DNA of 42,117 nt from Guptibacillus hwajinpoensis (GCF_005144865.1 NZ_SWFM01000012.1:1-42117), one strand, 5' to 3'; counted from the stretch's first letter, positions 23,779 through 33,603 are shown. Notes: generated from the letters alone by a model not told the origin. Made by a program: numbers and translations.

Positions 23779-26196
23779 TTAATACTGATTAAAGAACCGA
23801 GTCATGGAAACTGCAAGCTCTCCACGAGAAACTTTTGAAGTTGGGTTGAAAGCAGCATGAATGGTTGGTTCTTTATCATATGGTCCCTGTGATGATGTGA
23901 ATTGAGCATTAAGGATACCGAGATCGAGTGCAAGCTGAACATAGCCTTTTAGATCGGATGGGATAGTGCTCGCATCCGTAATCGCAATTCTTTCCCCTTT
24001 GTAAGCTACTGAAACGTCGCCATTAAAGCTTTGTGCCTCTTCTTGTAAGCCTAAGCTTTGTACAAGAGAGTAAGCGAGTTCAGCACGAGAGACATTTCCA
24101 GACGGATTGAATTTGTCGTTAGCGGTTTTTAGCATAACGCCGTTGAAGCTATGCGCGCCTTTTAGAGCTGCACCTTTTGCAAGAACAGCTTCGATTGCCG
24201 CATTGTCGGTCCCTTGCTCAACCTGACGGATACCTGATCCCATCACAAGGTAGTTAGCGAGATCTTCACGAGTTAGCAATTGATCTGCATAAAACTTCCC
24301 ACCACTTTTGGCATCAAATAGACGCTCTTGAATGCCAAGCTTGATTGCTGATTCGGCAGGATGGCCATTGATATCTGTTAAACCTGATAGAGTACTAGCT
24401 GTTTTTTGGGTTAACGTTCCGACTACTTCTTCTGGTAAAGCAGCCCCAGGATAAGCACTTACTTCAAGCTTCCAGTCACCTGCAACTGGGTTATCAACGG
24501 TGATAGTATTTACAAGGTCGATACTATAAGTAGGGTTGAAGCCTGATTCGTATTCTTCCCCATTCGGGTCCGTAATTGTGAAAACAAGTGGATTTCCACC
24601 TTCTTCTGTATACGTATCTCCGTCTGCATACATTTTAGCGACGAGCTGAGATTGGTTTTCTATCACATTAAATGTTAGTTCGTTTGTAGAAGTTGGGCTA
24701 TAGTCGATTTTGTAATTCTCTCGGATCACGTTCATTGAGCTAACCGCATTGAAGGTTTGATCTTTATTTACAGTAGCGCCATATGTTTTGTTTCGATTCA
24801 TAGCAAGGTCAACAGCAGCATAAGCATTCACATATCCTGAACCAACTTCATATGCTTCGCGACCTGGCATATTTGTAGCTGTCTGACTGATGATTTCCTT
24901 TACTTCACCAGGTGTTAAATCAGGGTTAGCATCTAATAGTAAAGCCGCAATCCCTGCCACATGAGGCGTAGCCATCGATGTCCCTTGTAGTGTCGTGTAA
25001 TAAGGAAGGTAAGCTGTAGGGATAAGGTTTCTATCTTTACTAGTATTAAGGACACCAACAGGTGATAGGGTTCTTGCTGAAATGATGTCGACTCCTGGAG
25101 CTGTTACGGTCGGTTCATCTTTCCATGTCCACGTTTCTCCATCTAGTTCAAACGTTTCACTAACCCCTCTTGTACCACGAGAGGAGAAGCTTGCTAGCGT
25201 TCCATCCTTTTTTCCAGCTGCAACTGAAATGACCCATGGTGCTTTTGCGTAAGGATTGTGAGTATCTTCACCTGGACCTGCATTGCCAGCTGCAAAAAGT
25301 ACCGTGATGCCATTATCATAAGATCGTTTTGTCGCAACGTTTACAGGATCATCAACGAAGAAGTCATCATTCGATCCCCATGAGTTTGTAATCACCTTGA
25401 TGTTATATCGTTCTTGATTTTCAATGGCATAATCAAATCCACCAACAAGATCAAGAATCAGTACACCGCCACCTGAACCGTAGCCAATCATATCTGCGCC
25501 AGGAGCAACGCCTTCATATAATCCAGCGGAGGCTGCTCCAGTTCCGCCAACTGTACCAGCTACGTGAGTACCGTGACCCGAATTTGTATCCGTGTTTGCA
25601 ACGTCTTCTACGTAAACGACAGGTGCTAAACCTGTTGAACTAGGCATATTTGTTGTTCCCATAACGTTCTGAACAAGATTCTTTCCTAGCTTCATATCAG
25701 GGTGAGTCCCATCAACGCCACTGTCGTTCACCACTACCCCGATGTCCTTACCTGAAACAGGTAAACCACCATTCGCTTTTCTCATTGCATCGTTCGTACG
25801 AACTTTGTTAACGCCAGTTAGATCTGTTGAATCTCCGTTATAAAATTCAACATTACGATTGAGGTAAAGAGAGCGAACATCGCTTTCTTTAGATAGTTCT
25901 TCAATTTGACTCTTTGTAGCAAGGACACCTGCAATAGGTAACGATCGCATTGTGATTCCTGTTTTAATTCCTAAAGATTTCAAGACGTTCACGTTATCTT
26001 TTGTTGGTGCATCATTCCCGTAAAAGGTAACAATAACATTAAGTAAACCAGCGCTTGTTTTCATTTCTTCCACTAGATGTTTATCCAAAGTTGTGTTGTT
26101 GTTGTTAGCACTTGCATTTCCTGCCCCAACAGGTAGGAAAAGTGTAACGACTAGAAGAGCTACGATAAATAGGTTAATCGAATGACGGTGCTTCAC
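23779..26196 (-). CDS. Secreted S8 subtilisin-like protease with C-terminal SLH-like repeats
   Basis: 805 residues. Signal peptide about 1-30 (ends AGNASA), an inhibitor-type propeptide to about 120, and a catalytic domain with Asp158 (VVNDSGVDGTHPDM), His208 (NSGHGTHVAGT), oxyanion Asn305 (AAGNAG) and Ser407 (GTSMATPHVAG). A beta-rich P-like region is followed by about three SLH-like repeats (around 610-805), which should hold it on secondary cell-wall polymer. GTG start, AAGGAG 8 bp upstream. A secreted peptide supply would suit the nearby transporters, but that link is inference. Confidence 0.93.
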   Translation of the reverse strand: MKHRHSINLFIVALLVVTLFLPVGAGNASANNNNTTLDKHLVEEMKTSAGLLNVIVTFYGNDAPTKDNVNVLKSLGIKTGITMRSLPIAGVLATKSQIEELSKESDVRSLYLNRNVEFYNGDSTDLTGVNKVRTNDAMRKANGGLPVSGKDIGVVVNDSGVDGTHPDMKLGKNLVQNVMGTTNMPSSTGLAPVVYVEDVANTDTNSGHGTHVAGTVGGTGAASAGLYEGVAPGADMIGYGSGGGVLILDLVGGFDYAIENQERYNIKVITNSWGSNDDFFVDDPVNVATKRSYDNGITVLFAAGNAGPGEDTHNPYAKAPWVISVAAGKKDGTLASFSSRGTRGVSETFELDGETWTWKDEPTVTAPGVDIISARTLSPVGVLNTSKDRNLIPTAYLPYYTTLQGTSMATPHVAGIAALLLDANPDLTPGEVKEIISQTATNMPGREAYEVGSGYVNAYAAVDLAMNRNKTYGATVNKDQTFNAVSSMNVIRENYKIDYSPTSTNELTFNVIENQSQLVAKMYADGDTYTEEGGNPLVFTITDPNGEEYESGFNPTYSIDLVNTITVDNPVAGDWKLEVSAYPGAALPEEVVGTLTQKTASTLSGLTDINGHPAESAIKLGIQERLFDAKSGGKFYADQLLTREDLANYLVMGSGIRQVEQGTDNAAIEAVLAKGAALKGAHSFNGVMLKTANDKFNPSGNVSRAELAYSLVQSLGLQEEAQSFNGDVSVAYKGERIAITDASTIPSDLKGYVQLALDLGILNAQFTSSQGPYDKEPTIHAAFNPTSKVSRGELAVSMTRFFNQY

Positions 26197-26348
26197 ATGA
26201 TCCGCTCCTTTTTATACTGAAATTTCAGATAATAGTATACTTAAATTATCACATTGAGAATGCTAGATAGCTATCATCTGAAAGGCATAAAGCGATCATA
26301 ATAAAAGTAGTAGATTTGGATAGTGCTTAAGGAGTAATTTAGTAGTAT

Positions 26349-26384
26349 AAAAAAGAGACTCGCCAGTTGACGAGTCCCTTGTGT
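26349..26384 (-). terminator. Rho-independent terminator of the first AgcS gene
   Basis: In the minus direction GGGACTCGTC pairs with GGCGAGTCTC around a short loop, followed by TTTTTT. It sits just past the stop codon of the symporter gene. Confidence 0.85.
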
Positions 26385-26388
26385 TATT

Positions 26389-27741
26389 TTAATTCGATAT
26401 ACCGGTTGATTGTGCTTCACGCTTTTCTTCTTTAACTTTTTCCATAAATCGTTTGGTTTCAGCTACAACTACTCCAGAGAGTCCGAGTAGACCAATTAAG
26501 TTTGGTAGTGCCATTAAACCATTAAAGATATCGGCAAGTAGCCACACGACGTTTAGCTTTAATGTCGTACCTACAAATACAGCAAGAACGAAAACATAGC
26601 GATAGTATTTAATCGATGCGTCTCCGAAAAGATAGGAGAAACATTTCTCACCATAATAAGACCAGCCAAGAACGGTAGAGTAAGCAAAAAGAATGAGTCC
26701 AATTGTTACAATGAGTGCACCAGGAACACCTAGAAACTTCTCGAAAGTTGCAGTAGTCAGTGCAGCGCCATTCAAATCTCCTTTGTAAAGATCCCCCATT
26801 ACAAGTGCAATTCCCGTGATGGAACAGACGACAATTGTATCAATAAATACTTGAGTCATGGATACTAGCGCCTGTCGTCCTGGATAATCTGTTTTTGCTG
26901 CAGCAGCTGCAATTGGAGCAGATCCAAGACCAGCTTCATTGGAAAATACACCACGTGCAACACCAAAACGGATAACAGCACCAATCGCACCACCTGCGAC
27001 AGCTTCACCAGTGAAAGCATCTGTGAAAATAAGTGAAACAGCAGCAGGAACTAAATTAAAATTCATGAAAATAACGACTAATCCACCAATGACGTAGAAT
27101 AAAGCCATAACAGGAACGAAGTAAGCCGTTACTTTACCGATGCTTTTAATACCACCTAGAATAACCATACCTGTGAATACCATTAACACTAGACCAGTAA
27201 TCCATGGCGCAATGCCAAATGTCGAAACGGCATCAGCAACTGAGTTAGACTGTACCATGTTTCCAATCCCAAAAGCGGCAAAAGCCCCAAAGAAAGCAAA
27301 AACCATACCAAGCCATTTCATGTTCAATCCTTTATCAAGGTAGTACATTGGGCCACCTGACATTTCACCCTTCGAGTTAACCGAACGATACTTAACCGCT
27401 AGTATGGCTTCAGCATACTTTGTTGCCATTCCGAAGAGGGCACTAATCCACATCCAGAATACGGCACCGGGTCCACCAATAAAAACAGCTGTTGCAACAC
27501 CGGCAATATTCCCTGTTCCGATCGTTGCTGCAAGAGCTGTCATGAGAGCCTGAAAGTGAGAAATATCTCCTTCAGAAGTCTTATCCTGACGCTTCGTGAA
27601 TGCTTGTTTTAAAGCATATGGAAGCATGGTGATTTGGAGAAAACCAAGACGTACAGTGAGGTAAATACCCGTTCCTACAAGTAAAATGAGCAACGGCCAT
27701 CCCCATACAAATCCACTTATCGCACTTAATGCAGCTTCCAA
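26389..27741 (-). CDS. AgcS-family alanine/glycine:Na+ symporter (first copy)
   Basis: 450 residues, about 10-11 membrane helices, with AGCS blocks TALAATIGTGNIAGVATAVF, GGPGAVFWMWISALFGMATK and SNEAGLGSAPIAAAAAKT. Members import L-alanine, glycine or related small amino acids with Na+ or H+. TTG start with AGGAGG 8 bp upstream. A 13/14 match to the cre consensus lies 106 bp upstream. It is a paralogue of the gene at 30908, which differs in its charged loop insert and C-terminus. Confidence 0.92.
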   Translation of the reverse strand: MEAALSAISGFVWGWPLLILLVGTGIYLTVRLGFLQITMLPYALKQAFTKRQDKTSEGDISHFQALMTALAATIGTGNIAGVATAVFIGGPGAVFWMWISALFGMATKYAEAILAVKYRSVNSKGEMSGGPMYYLDKGLNMKWLGMVFAFFGAFAAFGIGNMVQSNSVADAVSTFGIAPWITGLVLMVFTGMVILGGIKSIGKVTAYFVPVMALFYVIGGLVVIFMNFNLVPAAVSLIFTDAFTGEAVAGGAIGAVIRFGVARGVFSNEAGLGSAPIAAAAAKTDYPGRQALVSMTQVFIDTIVVCSITGIALVMGDLYKGDLNGAALTTATFEKFLGVPGALIVTIGLILFAYSTVLGWSYYGEKCFSYLFGDASIKYYRYVFVLAVFVGTTLKLNVVWLLADIFNGLMALPNLIGLLGLSGVVVAETKRFMEKVKEEKREAQSTGISN

Positions 27742-27846
27742 TAAAAACTCCTCCTTTTATGTACATTAATACTAAATATTCTAACAAATTATCGCAAAAA
27801 CCTTTATAAAGCCAAATATTTTTTAGAAAATGATGTCGAATCACTA

Positions 27847-27860
27847 TTAAAGCGTTTTCA
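27847..27860 (-). promoter_or_regulatory. cre box (CcpA site) upstream of the first AgcS gene
   Basis: The minus strand reads TGAAAACGCTTTAA, 13 of 14 positions of TGWAARCGYTWNCW. It lies between the divergent AgcS and SDR genes and could act on either. Confidence 0.55.
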
Positions 27861-27937
27861 TAAAAAACTCATAAGCATTCATATGGAGCGGAAGGACAGA
27901 ATTGGGTATGGTAGAGAATATGAAGGAGGAAGATACC

Positions 27938-28705
27938 ATGCGATACTTTGATTTATCAGATAAAGTGGCAGTTGTAACTGGTGGTGGTAGAGGAATAGGA
28001 AAAACCATCGCCCTTGCCTTATCGGAAGCAGGAGCTACCGTTGCAATTATTGGTCGGACGAAAAGTGTGTTGGATGAAGCAGCTAACGAAATAAGCAGTG
28101 AAACAAATAGAAGAGTGTATCCATTTGTAGGAGATGTGACGGATGAAGAGAGCATTAATGAAGTAATAAAGAACGTTCATCAGACGATGGGCTCTATCCA
28201 CATTCTTGTGAACAACGCTGGGAAAACAGTTCGTAAAACGATTGAAGAACTTGAACCTCATGAATGGGATGAGGTCATGACGACAAATGCTAAATCAGTT
28301 TATATGATGACGCGGGCTGTGCTTCCTGATCTTAAAGAAGGAGAAGGAACAAGGGTCATTAACATTGCATCAATGGCAAGTGAAGTAGGACTCCCTTTCT
28401 CTACTCCTTATGGACCTAGTAAAGCGGCTGTCGTGCAATTAACAAAGCAGCTGGCGCAGGAGTTGTCACCACTAGGCATTACCGTGAATGCAATTAGTCC
28501 AGGATTTATTAAAACACCATTCAATGAGAAAGCACTTGAAAACAAGATCTTAGTAAACAAAATTAATGGAAGCAACTCGATGCATCGAATTGGACAGTTA
28601 GAGGAATTAATCCCAGCCGTTCTTTACCTTGCTTCCCCGTATTCGACTTATACAACGGGGCAGAATTTATTAATTGATGGCGGGACAACCTCACATGCTT
28701 TCTAG
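27938..28705 (+). CDS. Short-chain dehydrogenase/reductase (SDR)
   Basis: 255 residues of the classical SDR type: cofactor motif TGGGRGIG, NNAG, catalytic Ser in NIASMASEVG and YGPSK (Tyr/Lys), then the SPGFIKTPFN segment. It resembles gluconate 5-dehydrogenase / 3-oxoacyl reductase-like SDRs; the substrate cannot be assigned. AAGGAGG lies 8 bp before ATG 27938, while the frame upstream from 27902 has no ribosome-binding site. Confidence 0.9.
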   Translation: MRYFDLSDKVAVVTGGGRGIGKTIALALSEAGATVAIIGRTKSVLDEAANEISSETNRRVYPFVGDVTDEESINEVIKNVHQTMGSIHILVNNAGKTVRKTIEELEPHEWDEVMTTNAKSVYMMTRAVLPDLKEGEGTRVINIASMASEVGLPFSTPYGPSKAAVVQLTKQLAQELSPLGITVNAISPGFIKTPFNEKALENKILVNKINGSNSMHRIGQLEELIPAVLYLASPYSTYTTGQNLLIDGGTTSHAF

Positions 28706-28730
28706 AATAAGAAATTAACAAAGAATGAAT

Positions 28731-28799
28731 TTAAATGGTAAAGCGGGTTGGAACGCAAATCAACTCACCATTTAAAAAAGAAGAGACCTTCTTTTTTTA
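28731..28799 (+). terminator. Probable terminator region after the SDR gene
   Basis: Two nested possibilities: TTAAATGGT...ACCATTTAA (28731-28774), and the A/T-rich hairpin TTAAAAAAGAAG-AGAC-CTTCTTTTTTAA at 28772-28799, which ends in a T run. The second is the likelier terminator. Confidence 0.5.
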
Positions 28800-28897
28800 A
28801 TAGCACATTCATCAATTTCAAGTAATACTAAATTATGTATCATTCATTCATTTGATGGTAGAGTTAAGAAAAACTAGACATAGTGGAAGTGAAAGAT

Positions 28898-29953
28898 ATG
28901 ATGCAATCATTATTAGCGAACTTTTCTATCCTTTTATTTATGCATCTTTGTATACAAAGCGTTTATTATATTGCTTTTCGTAAACAATTGCCGGATAGTT
29001 TTGTCGCAATACTTCATGTAGTTATTGTAGCTGTAGGAATTATTCTTTTATATATGCTTCCTGTAACGTTAAATGATTACCGCTTTGATTTAAGGACGAT
29101 CCCAATGGTTTTTATTGTTTTGTATCATGGGTACAAACACGGATTGAGTGTGCTGGCAATTGTGATTGTTGCAAGGTTTGCGTTTCCGGGTGAATCACTC
29201 ATTGTTGAACTTCTTTATACACTCGTAATACCAACGATCGTAACATTGGTATTTCGAAATAAAATCATGAACACTATTTCCTATTTCAGTCTGTTTATTT
29301 ATTTTTCAGCTATATGGGTTATGTCAGACGCTGTATTAGGGTTAATGATTTTTGGTGCTAATACCACCATTTCAACTTACGTCCTTCACTTTATTTCGTT
29401 TCAGCTATCAGCGATGATCATGTATTTCTTTATTCAAACAAGCACGAAGAATTTAGAAATGAGTGAACAGCTTCGTTATTATGCAGAGCATGATTCACTA
29501 ACGGGTCTTCTTAATCTTCGAAGTTTTCTTAAGCAAGCTAAAGAACGAGAAAGCAAGTTGACTCAATTCGTTGCTATGATTGATTTAGACTACTTTAAAG
29601 TTATTAATGATACGTATGGGCATTTGAATGGCGATCGAGTATTAGAAGAGTTCTCTTCATTTTTATCTCTCCAGAGTGATGAGTGGCTCATGGGAAGATA
29701 CGGCGGCGAAGAATTTATTCTACTGATTGAAGTAGAGCAAACATCCGATGCGTATGACAGAATGAAAAAGCTTCAAGCCGCATTACATAACCACCTCTTT
29801 ACAACAGAAACAGGAGAAAAAATTGAGGAGGTTTCCATCTCAATTGGTCTAGCTGAATGGCCTCAAAATCAATCGATTATGCCCGCCATTGATCAAGCAG
29901 ACCATAACCTTTACCAAGCAAAGAGGAACGGTAGAAATCAAGTGTGGGTGTAA
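28898..29953 (+). CDS. Membrane-bound diguanylate cyclase (GGDEF) protein
   Basis: About 351 residues. Five to six membrane helices in the first about 185 residues resemble a 5TM-type sensor; a GGDEF domain follows, with HDSLTGLLNLRSF, DLDYFKVINDTYGHLNGD and the active-site motif GGEEF. Residues for GTP and metal binding are intact, so it should make cyclic di-GMP. The RxxD inhibition site normally five residues before the motif is absent. Start ambiguous: ATG 28898, ATG 28901 or GTG 28883, all with weak ribosome-binding sites. Confidence 0.88.
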   Translation: MMQSLLANFSILLFMHLCIQSVYYIAFRKQLPDSFVAILHVVIVAVGIILLYMLPVTLNDYRFDLRTIPMVFIVLYHGYKHGLSVLAIVIVARFAFPGESLIVELLYTLVIPTIVTLVFRNKIMNTISYFSLFIYFSAIWVMSDAVLGLMIFGANTTISTYVLHFISFQLSAMIMYFFIQTSTKNLEMSEQLRYYAEHDSLTGLLNLRSFLKQAKERESKLTQFVAMIDLDYFKVINDTYGHLNGDRVLEEFSSFLSLQSDEWLMGRYGGEEFILLIEVEQTSDAYDRMKKLQAALHNHLFTTETGEKIEEVSISIGLAEWPQNQSIMPAIDQADHNLYQAKRNGRNQVWV

Positions 29954-30051
29954 TGTTCCTTCCTTTAATAGCTAAAAACACATCGAGAGGTTTAAAAAAG
30001 TTATTTTGCGGAATATAACAGTTGTGAAGGTTTTTAAAGGAGGAAATATAA

Positions 30052-30690
30052 ATGAAAGTACTAGTGATCGGTGCAAACGGACAAGTAGGAACACATTTAA
30101 TTAAATCTTTGGCTGAACGTGGCCATGAAGCAGTAGGTATGATTCGAAATACAGATCAAGTCAAAGCAATTGAAGATGCTGGTGGAAAAACCGTATTAGG
30201 CGATCTAGAGAAAGATTTCTCTCAAGCATTATACGGATGTGAAGCCGTTATTTTCGCAGCTGGATCTGGTCCACATACAGGTGCAGATAAAACAATTATG
30301 ATTGATCAAGAAGGTGCTATTAAAGCAATAGACGAAGCGAAGCAACAGGGAATTAAGCGTTTTGTTATGTTAAGTACCGTAGGTTCTGACAATCCTGAAA
30401 AAGGACCTGACAACATGAAGCCTTATCTTTATGCGAAAAAACGTGCTGATGAGCATCTGAAAGCGACGAATTTAAATTATACAATTCTTCGTCCAGGTAG
30501 CCTTTCGAATGATCCAGGCACTGGCCAAATCAGAGCTGCTGAAAGCCTAGATGACAAATCAGGTCAAATTCCACGTGAAGATGTTGCAGCTGTATTGACT
30601 GAAATCTTGGAGAATGATAATACGTACCACCGCACATTTGAAATTCTAAATGGTGACCTCAGCATTAGTGACGCTCTCGGGCAATTATAA
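30052..30690 (+). CDS. NAD(P)-binding atypical SDR (YhfK-like)
   Basis: 212 residues with the Rossmann start VLVIGANGQVGTHLIKSLAE, VIFAAGSGPHTGADKT, FVMLSTVGSDNPEKGPDN and YTILRPGSLSND. This is the SDR_a5-like, NmrA-related group that includes B. subtilis YhfK. Catalysis is unknown; many such proteins sense or use NADP(H). AAGGAGG precedes the ATG. Confidence 0.88.
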   Translation: MKVLVIGANGQVGTHLIKSLAERGHEAVGMIRNTDQVKAIEDAGGKTVLGDLEKDFSQALYGCEAVIFAAGSGPHTGADKTIMIDQEGAIKAIDEAKQQGIKRFVMLSTVGSDNPEKGPDNMKPYLYAKKRADEHLKATNLNYTILRPGSLSNDPGTGQIRAAESLDDKSGQIPREDVAAVLTEILENDNTYHRTFEILNGDLSISDALGQL

Positions 30691-30709
30691 AAGATAATGC
30701 AAGTGTATG

Positions 30710-30743
30710 AGAGACTTGATGGAATTCCCGTTAAGTCTCTTTT
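30710..30743 (+). terminator. Terminator after the YhfK-like gene
   Basis: AGAGACTT pairs with AAGTCTCT; GGAATTCC in the loop can pair with itself. TTT follows. Confidence 0.7.
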
Positions 30744-30875
30744 CGCTTGGAGAAAGTTACTAATTGTCATTTCTACATAACTATAGTAAAAATTAAATAG
30801 TGACTATATCACCATTTTTGTGAGTAGAAATTGCGAATATATCTTAGGAATGATAATGTGATAAAGGTTGATCGT

Positions 30876-30889
30876 TGAAAGCGTTAACA
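30876..30889 (+). promoter_or_regulatory. cre box (CcpA site) in the leader of the second AgcS gene
   Basis: TGAAAGCGTTAACA matches every position of the cre consensus TGWAARCGYTWNCW. It ends 18 bp before ATG 30908, so CcpA bound here would block transcription. Its position favours the start at 30908 over the in-frame TTG at 30875, which would put cre inside the coding region. Confidence 0.75.
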
Positions 30890-30907
30890 AAAAGGGGTAG
30901 AGAGAGA

Positions 30908-32317
30908 ATGAACATCTTAGAATCGCTAGAGAAAATTAATGCTATTCTGTGGGGAGCGCCTAGCCTTATTCTGTTATTTGGAACAGGCGTATTTCTGACA
31001 ATGGTCCTTAAAGGACTTCAATTTCGCAAACTTGGTTATGCGTTCAAACTAGCTTTTTCAAAGGAGAAGGAAGAAGATAGTGGTGCTGAAGGTGACGTAA
31101 GTAATTATAAAGCGTTAATGACATCACTTGCTGCTACAATCGGAAATGGTAATATTGCTGGTGTAGCTACGGCCATTACCATTGGCGGACCTGGTGCAAT
31201 TTTCTGGATGTGGATTGTAGGGTTGCTGGGAATGGCTACGAAATATGGGGAAGCCCTACTTGCGATGAAGTATCGTGTGAAAAATGACCGTGGCGAATAT
31301 GCGGGTGGTCCTATGTATTATGTCGAAAGAGGACTTGGCCCAAAATGGAAATGGCTTGCAATCTCCTTTGCATTATTTGGTGCGATTGCTTCATTAGGAA
31401 TTGGGAACAGTGTACAGTCCAATACAATCGCAAGTGTTGTTGATGAAAGCTTCAATATCGACGGTTGGGTGACTGGAGTGATACTTGCAGTTCTTACTGC
31501 ACTCATCATATTTGGCGGAGTGAAACGAATCAGTTCAGTAGCTGGTTTCTTTGTGCCAATTATGGCTGTTTTATATATCGTAGGATCACTCATTATTATT
31601 GGCCTAAATGTCGATTCAATTATTCCAGCAATGAAATTAATCTTCACCTATGCTTTTTCACCTATTTCAGCAGTAGGAGGATTTTCTGGTGTTATTGTAA
31701 TGGAAGCAGTAAGATCTGGCGTATCGAAAGGAATTTTCTCAAACGAAGCTGGTCTTGGTACGGCAGCACTTATTGCAGGTAATGCAAAAGCAGAACATCC
31801 AGTGAGACAGGCACTTGTAGCGATGACAGGTACGTTTATCGTTACGATCGTTGTTTGTACAATGACAGCACTTGTTCTCATTATGACAGGCTTCTGGGAT
31901 CCAACAGGTGGAGACCTTTCTGGAGTGGTACACGATCCAACTCTTGAAGCTGGGGCACTAACAACCGCAGCATTTGGATCAAGCCTTGGTCTAATCGGAG
32001 AGTATATCGTGACGTTCTCAGTTATTTTCTTCGGTTTCTCTACCATCATTGGTTGGTATGTATATGGATATAAATGTTTCGAATATTTGGTAGGCACGAA
32101 AGTAACAGTTTATTACGGAGCGGTTTATATCCTTGCTTGCTTTGTTGGAACCGTCGCAAACCTTACCACAGTCTGGGCATTCGCAGACATGGCAAACGCT
32201 CTAATGATGATTCCTAACTTAATTGCTTTGCTACTACTATATAAAGTCATTAAGAGTGAAACAGACGATTACTTTAATCGTTATCTAGTAGAATATGAAA
32301 TGAAACAGGCTAGCTGA
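30908..32317 (+). CDS. AgcS-family alanine/glycine:Na+ symporter (second copy)
   Basis: 469 residues with the same AGCS blocks as the first copy (TSLAATIGNGNIAGVATAIT, GGPGAIFWMWIVGLLGMATK, SNEAGLGTAALIAGNAK). A charged insert follows the second helix and a cytoplasmic tail ends QAS. AAAGGGG precedes ATG 30908. It faces away from the first copy, with the SDR, GGDEF and YhfK-like genes between them. Each has a cre box, so both are probably repressed when glucose is present. Confidence 0.92.
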   Translation: MNILESLEKINAILWGAPSLILLFGTGVFLTMVLKGLQFRKLGYAFKLAFSKEKEEDSGAEGDVSNYKALMTSLAATIGNGNIAGVATAITIGGPGAIFWMWIVGLLGMATKYGEALLAMKYRVKNDRGEYAGGPMYYVERGLGPKWKWLAISFALFGAIASLGIGNSVQSNTIASVVDESFNIDGWVTGVILAVLTALIIFGGVKRISSVAGFFVPIMAVLYIVGSLIIIGLNVDSIIPAMKLIFTYAFSPISAVGGFSGVIVMEAVRSGVSKGIFSNEAGLGTAALIAGNAKAEHPVRQALVAMTGTFIVTIVVCTMTALVLIMTGFWDPTGGDLSGVVHDPTLEAGALTTAAFGSSLGLIGEYIVTFSVIFFGFSTIIGWYVYGYKCFEYLVGTKVTVYYGAVYILACFVGTVANLTTVWAFADMANALMMIPNLIALLLLYKVIKSETDDYFNRYLVEYEMKQAS

Positions 32318-32364
32318 ATTGAAGTGATTGCGAAAACACACCAATAGAATAATATAGAAGTTCA

Positions 32365-32425
32365 AAGTAGTTCAGTTTAGGAGTACAAAAGTTTTATTTG
32401 TACTTTTAAATGGACTACTTTTTTA
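32365..32425 (+). terminator. Long hairpin terminator after the second AgcS gene
   Basis: AAGTAGTTCAGTTTAGGAGT pairs imperfectly with the segment ending in GGACTACTT at 32420, around an AT loop, followed by TTTTT. The remaining 32426-32669 is AT-rich with no clear promoter. Confidence 0.75.
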
Positions 32426-32669
32426 ATATATAATCGCATCACGAATGATTTATGGAAATGTATAGGAAAATTGCGAGTAAATTTGTGTGGTGAAATGGTA
32501 AAATTAAGGTGTTGTGTGGAAGATGTAGTGTTCAATTAAAGGGCAGGATTGTTGAATAAGCAGATTTGACATTCCCGCTAAATAAACACCCAATTTTATG
32601 AATTTAATGGAAAAATAAACCTTTTTATGCTAAGTTGATAATAAAACAATGATGGAGGGTGTAAGGTTA

Positions 32670-33554
32670 TTGAGTATAATTAAATCATTTTCTGTAGATT
32701 GCGGAGATATGTTTTATATAAAACATGGATCAGATAATTTTACAATAATTGATTGTAACCTTTCTGATAGAAATGAAGCTGATATTGTTGATGAGCTAAT
32801 TGATGAATCAAAAGACAAGGGGATTAAAAGATTTATATCTACTCACCCAGATGAAGATCATATATGTGGTATAACATATCTTGATGAAAGAATGGGAATA
32901 GGTAATTTTTATTGTGTAAAGAATGAAGCAACAAAAAAAGACCCTAGTAAAGATTTTATTAAATACTGTGAATTAAGAGATTCAGAGAAAGCTTTTCACA
33001 TTCAAAAAGATTGTAGTAGAAAATGGATGAATATTAGTGACGATGATAGAGGTGGTTCTGGAATAAATATATTGTGGCCAGATATAAATAATCCAGATTA
33101 TAAAGAGGTCCTATCAAAAGTAAAAAATGGTGATAGTCCTAATAACACGTCAGCAATAATAAAATATGGTTTAGAAAATGGGGTCACCGCTTTATGGATG
33201 GGCGATTTAGAGAAAGATTTCATGGAAAAAATTGAAGACTATGTAGATTGGCCTAGTATTGATATATTGTTTGCACCACATCACGGTAGAAAGAGTGGGA
33301 AAATCCCTAAAACTATTCTTGACAAGTTGAAACCAAAATTAATAGTGATCGGAGAAGCTGCATCTATACATTTAGATTATTATGATGGTTACAATAAAAT
33401 GACGCAAAATTCCACTGGAGATATTCTATTTGAATGTGTAACTAATAAAGTACACGTACATGTTAGAAATGAAACATATAGTGTTAATTATTTAGACTAC
33501 GAAACTATAGAAAGTTTCGAGGGATTAAACTATATTGGAACGTTGAATTTATAA
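32670..33554 (+). CDS. MBL-fold hydrolase (ComEC/Rec2-type metallo-beta-lactamase domain)
   Basis: About 294 residues, a stand-alone MBL domain of the ComEC type: SVDCGDMFYIKHGSDNFTII at the start, metal motif STHPDEDHICG, then WMGDLEKDF and FAPHHGRKSG. ComEC-like MBL proteins are often nucleases or phosphodiesterases and turn up in defence or mobile regions. TTG 32670 has GGAGGG upstream at 32654; an ATG at 32649 lies before it. It is convergent with, and shares a terminator with, the membrane protein at 33588. Base composition is clearly more AT-rich than in the preceding genes. Confidence 0.8.
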   Translation: MSIIKSFSVDCGDMFYIKHGSDNFTIIDCNLSDRNEADIVDELIDESKDKGIKRFISTHPDEDHICGITYLDERMGIGNFYCVKNEATKKDPSKDFIKYCELRDSEKAFHIQKDCSRKWMNISDDDRGGSGINILWPDINNPDYKEVLSKVKNGDSPNNTSAIIKYGLENGVTALWMGDLEKDFMEKIEDYVDWPSIDILFAPHHGRKSGKIPKTILDKLKPKLIVIGEAASIHLDYYDGYNKMTQNSTGDILFECVTNKVHVHVRNETYSVNYLDYETIESFEGLNYIGTLNL

Positions 33555-33603
33555 AAAATCACTTGAAGCCTCTTATTTTTGAGGCTTTCAAGTGATTTTT
33601 TCG
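33553..33603. terminator. Shared bidirectional terminator inside convergent gene ends
   Basis: AAAAAATCACTTGAAGCCTC pairs with GAGGCTTTCAAGTGATTTTTT around TTATTTTT (one bulge). The minus gene's stop codon (33588-33590) lies in the right arm, so the hairpin is partly coding. Confidence 0.9.

Noticed and set aside
27884..27896. TGGAGCGGAAGGA, identical to the edge of the GC-rich repeat core
   Set aside because: Only 13 bp match; neither arm nor the opposite stem is present, so it could be a remnant or chance.
31648..32097. 149-codon minus-strand frame opposite the second AgcS gene
   Set aside because: Antisense shadow of a clearly coding symporter gene; proline/threonine-rich composition typical of such shadows.
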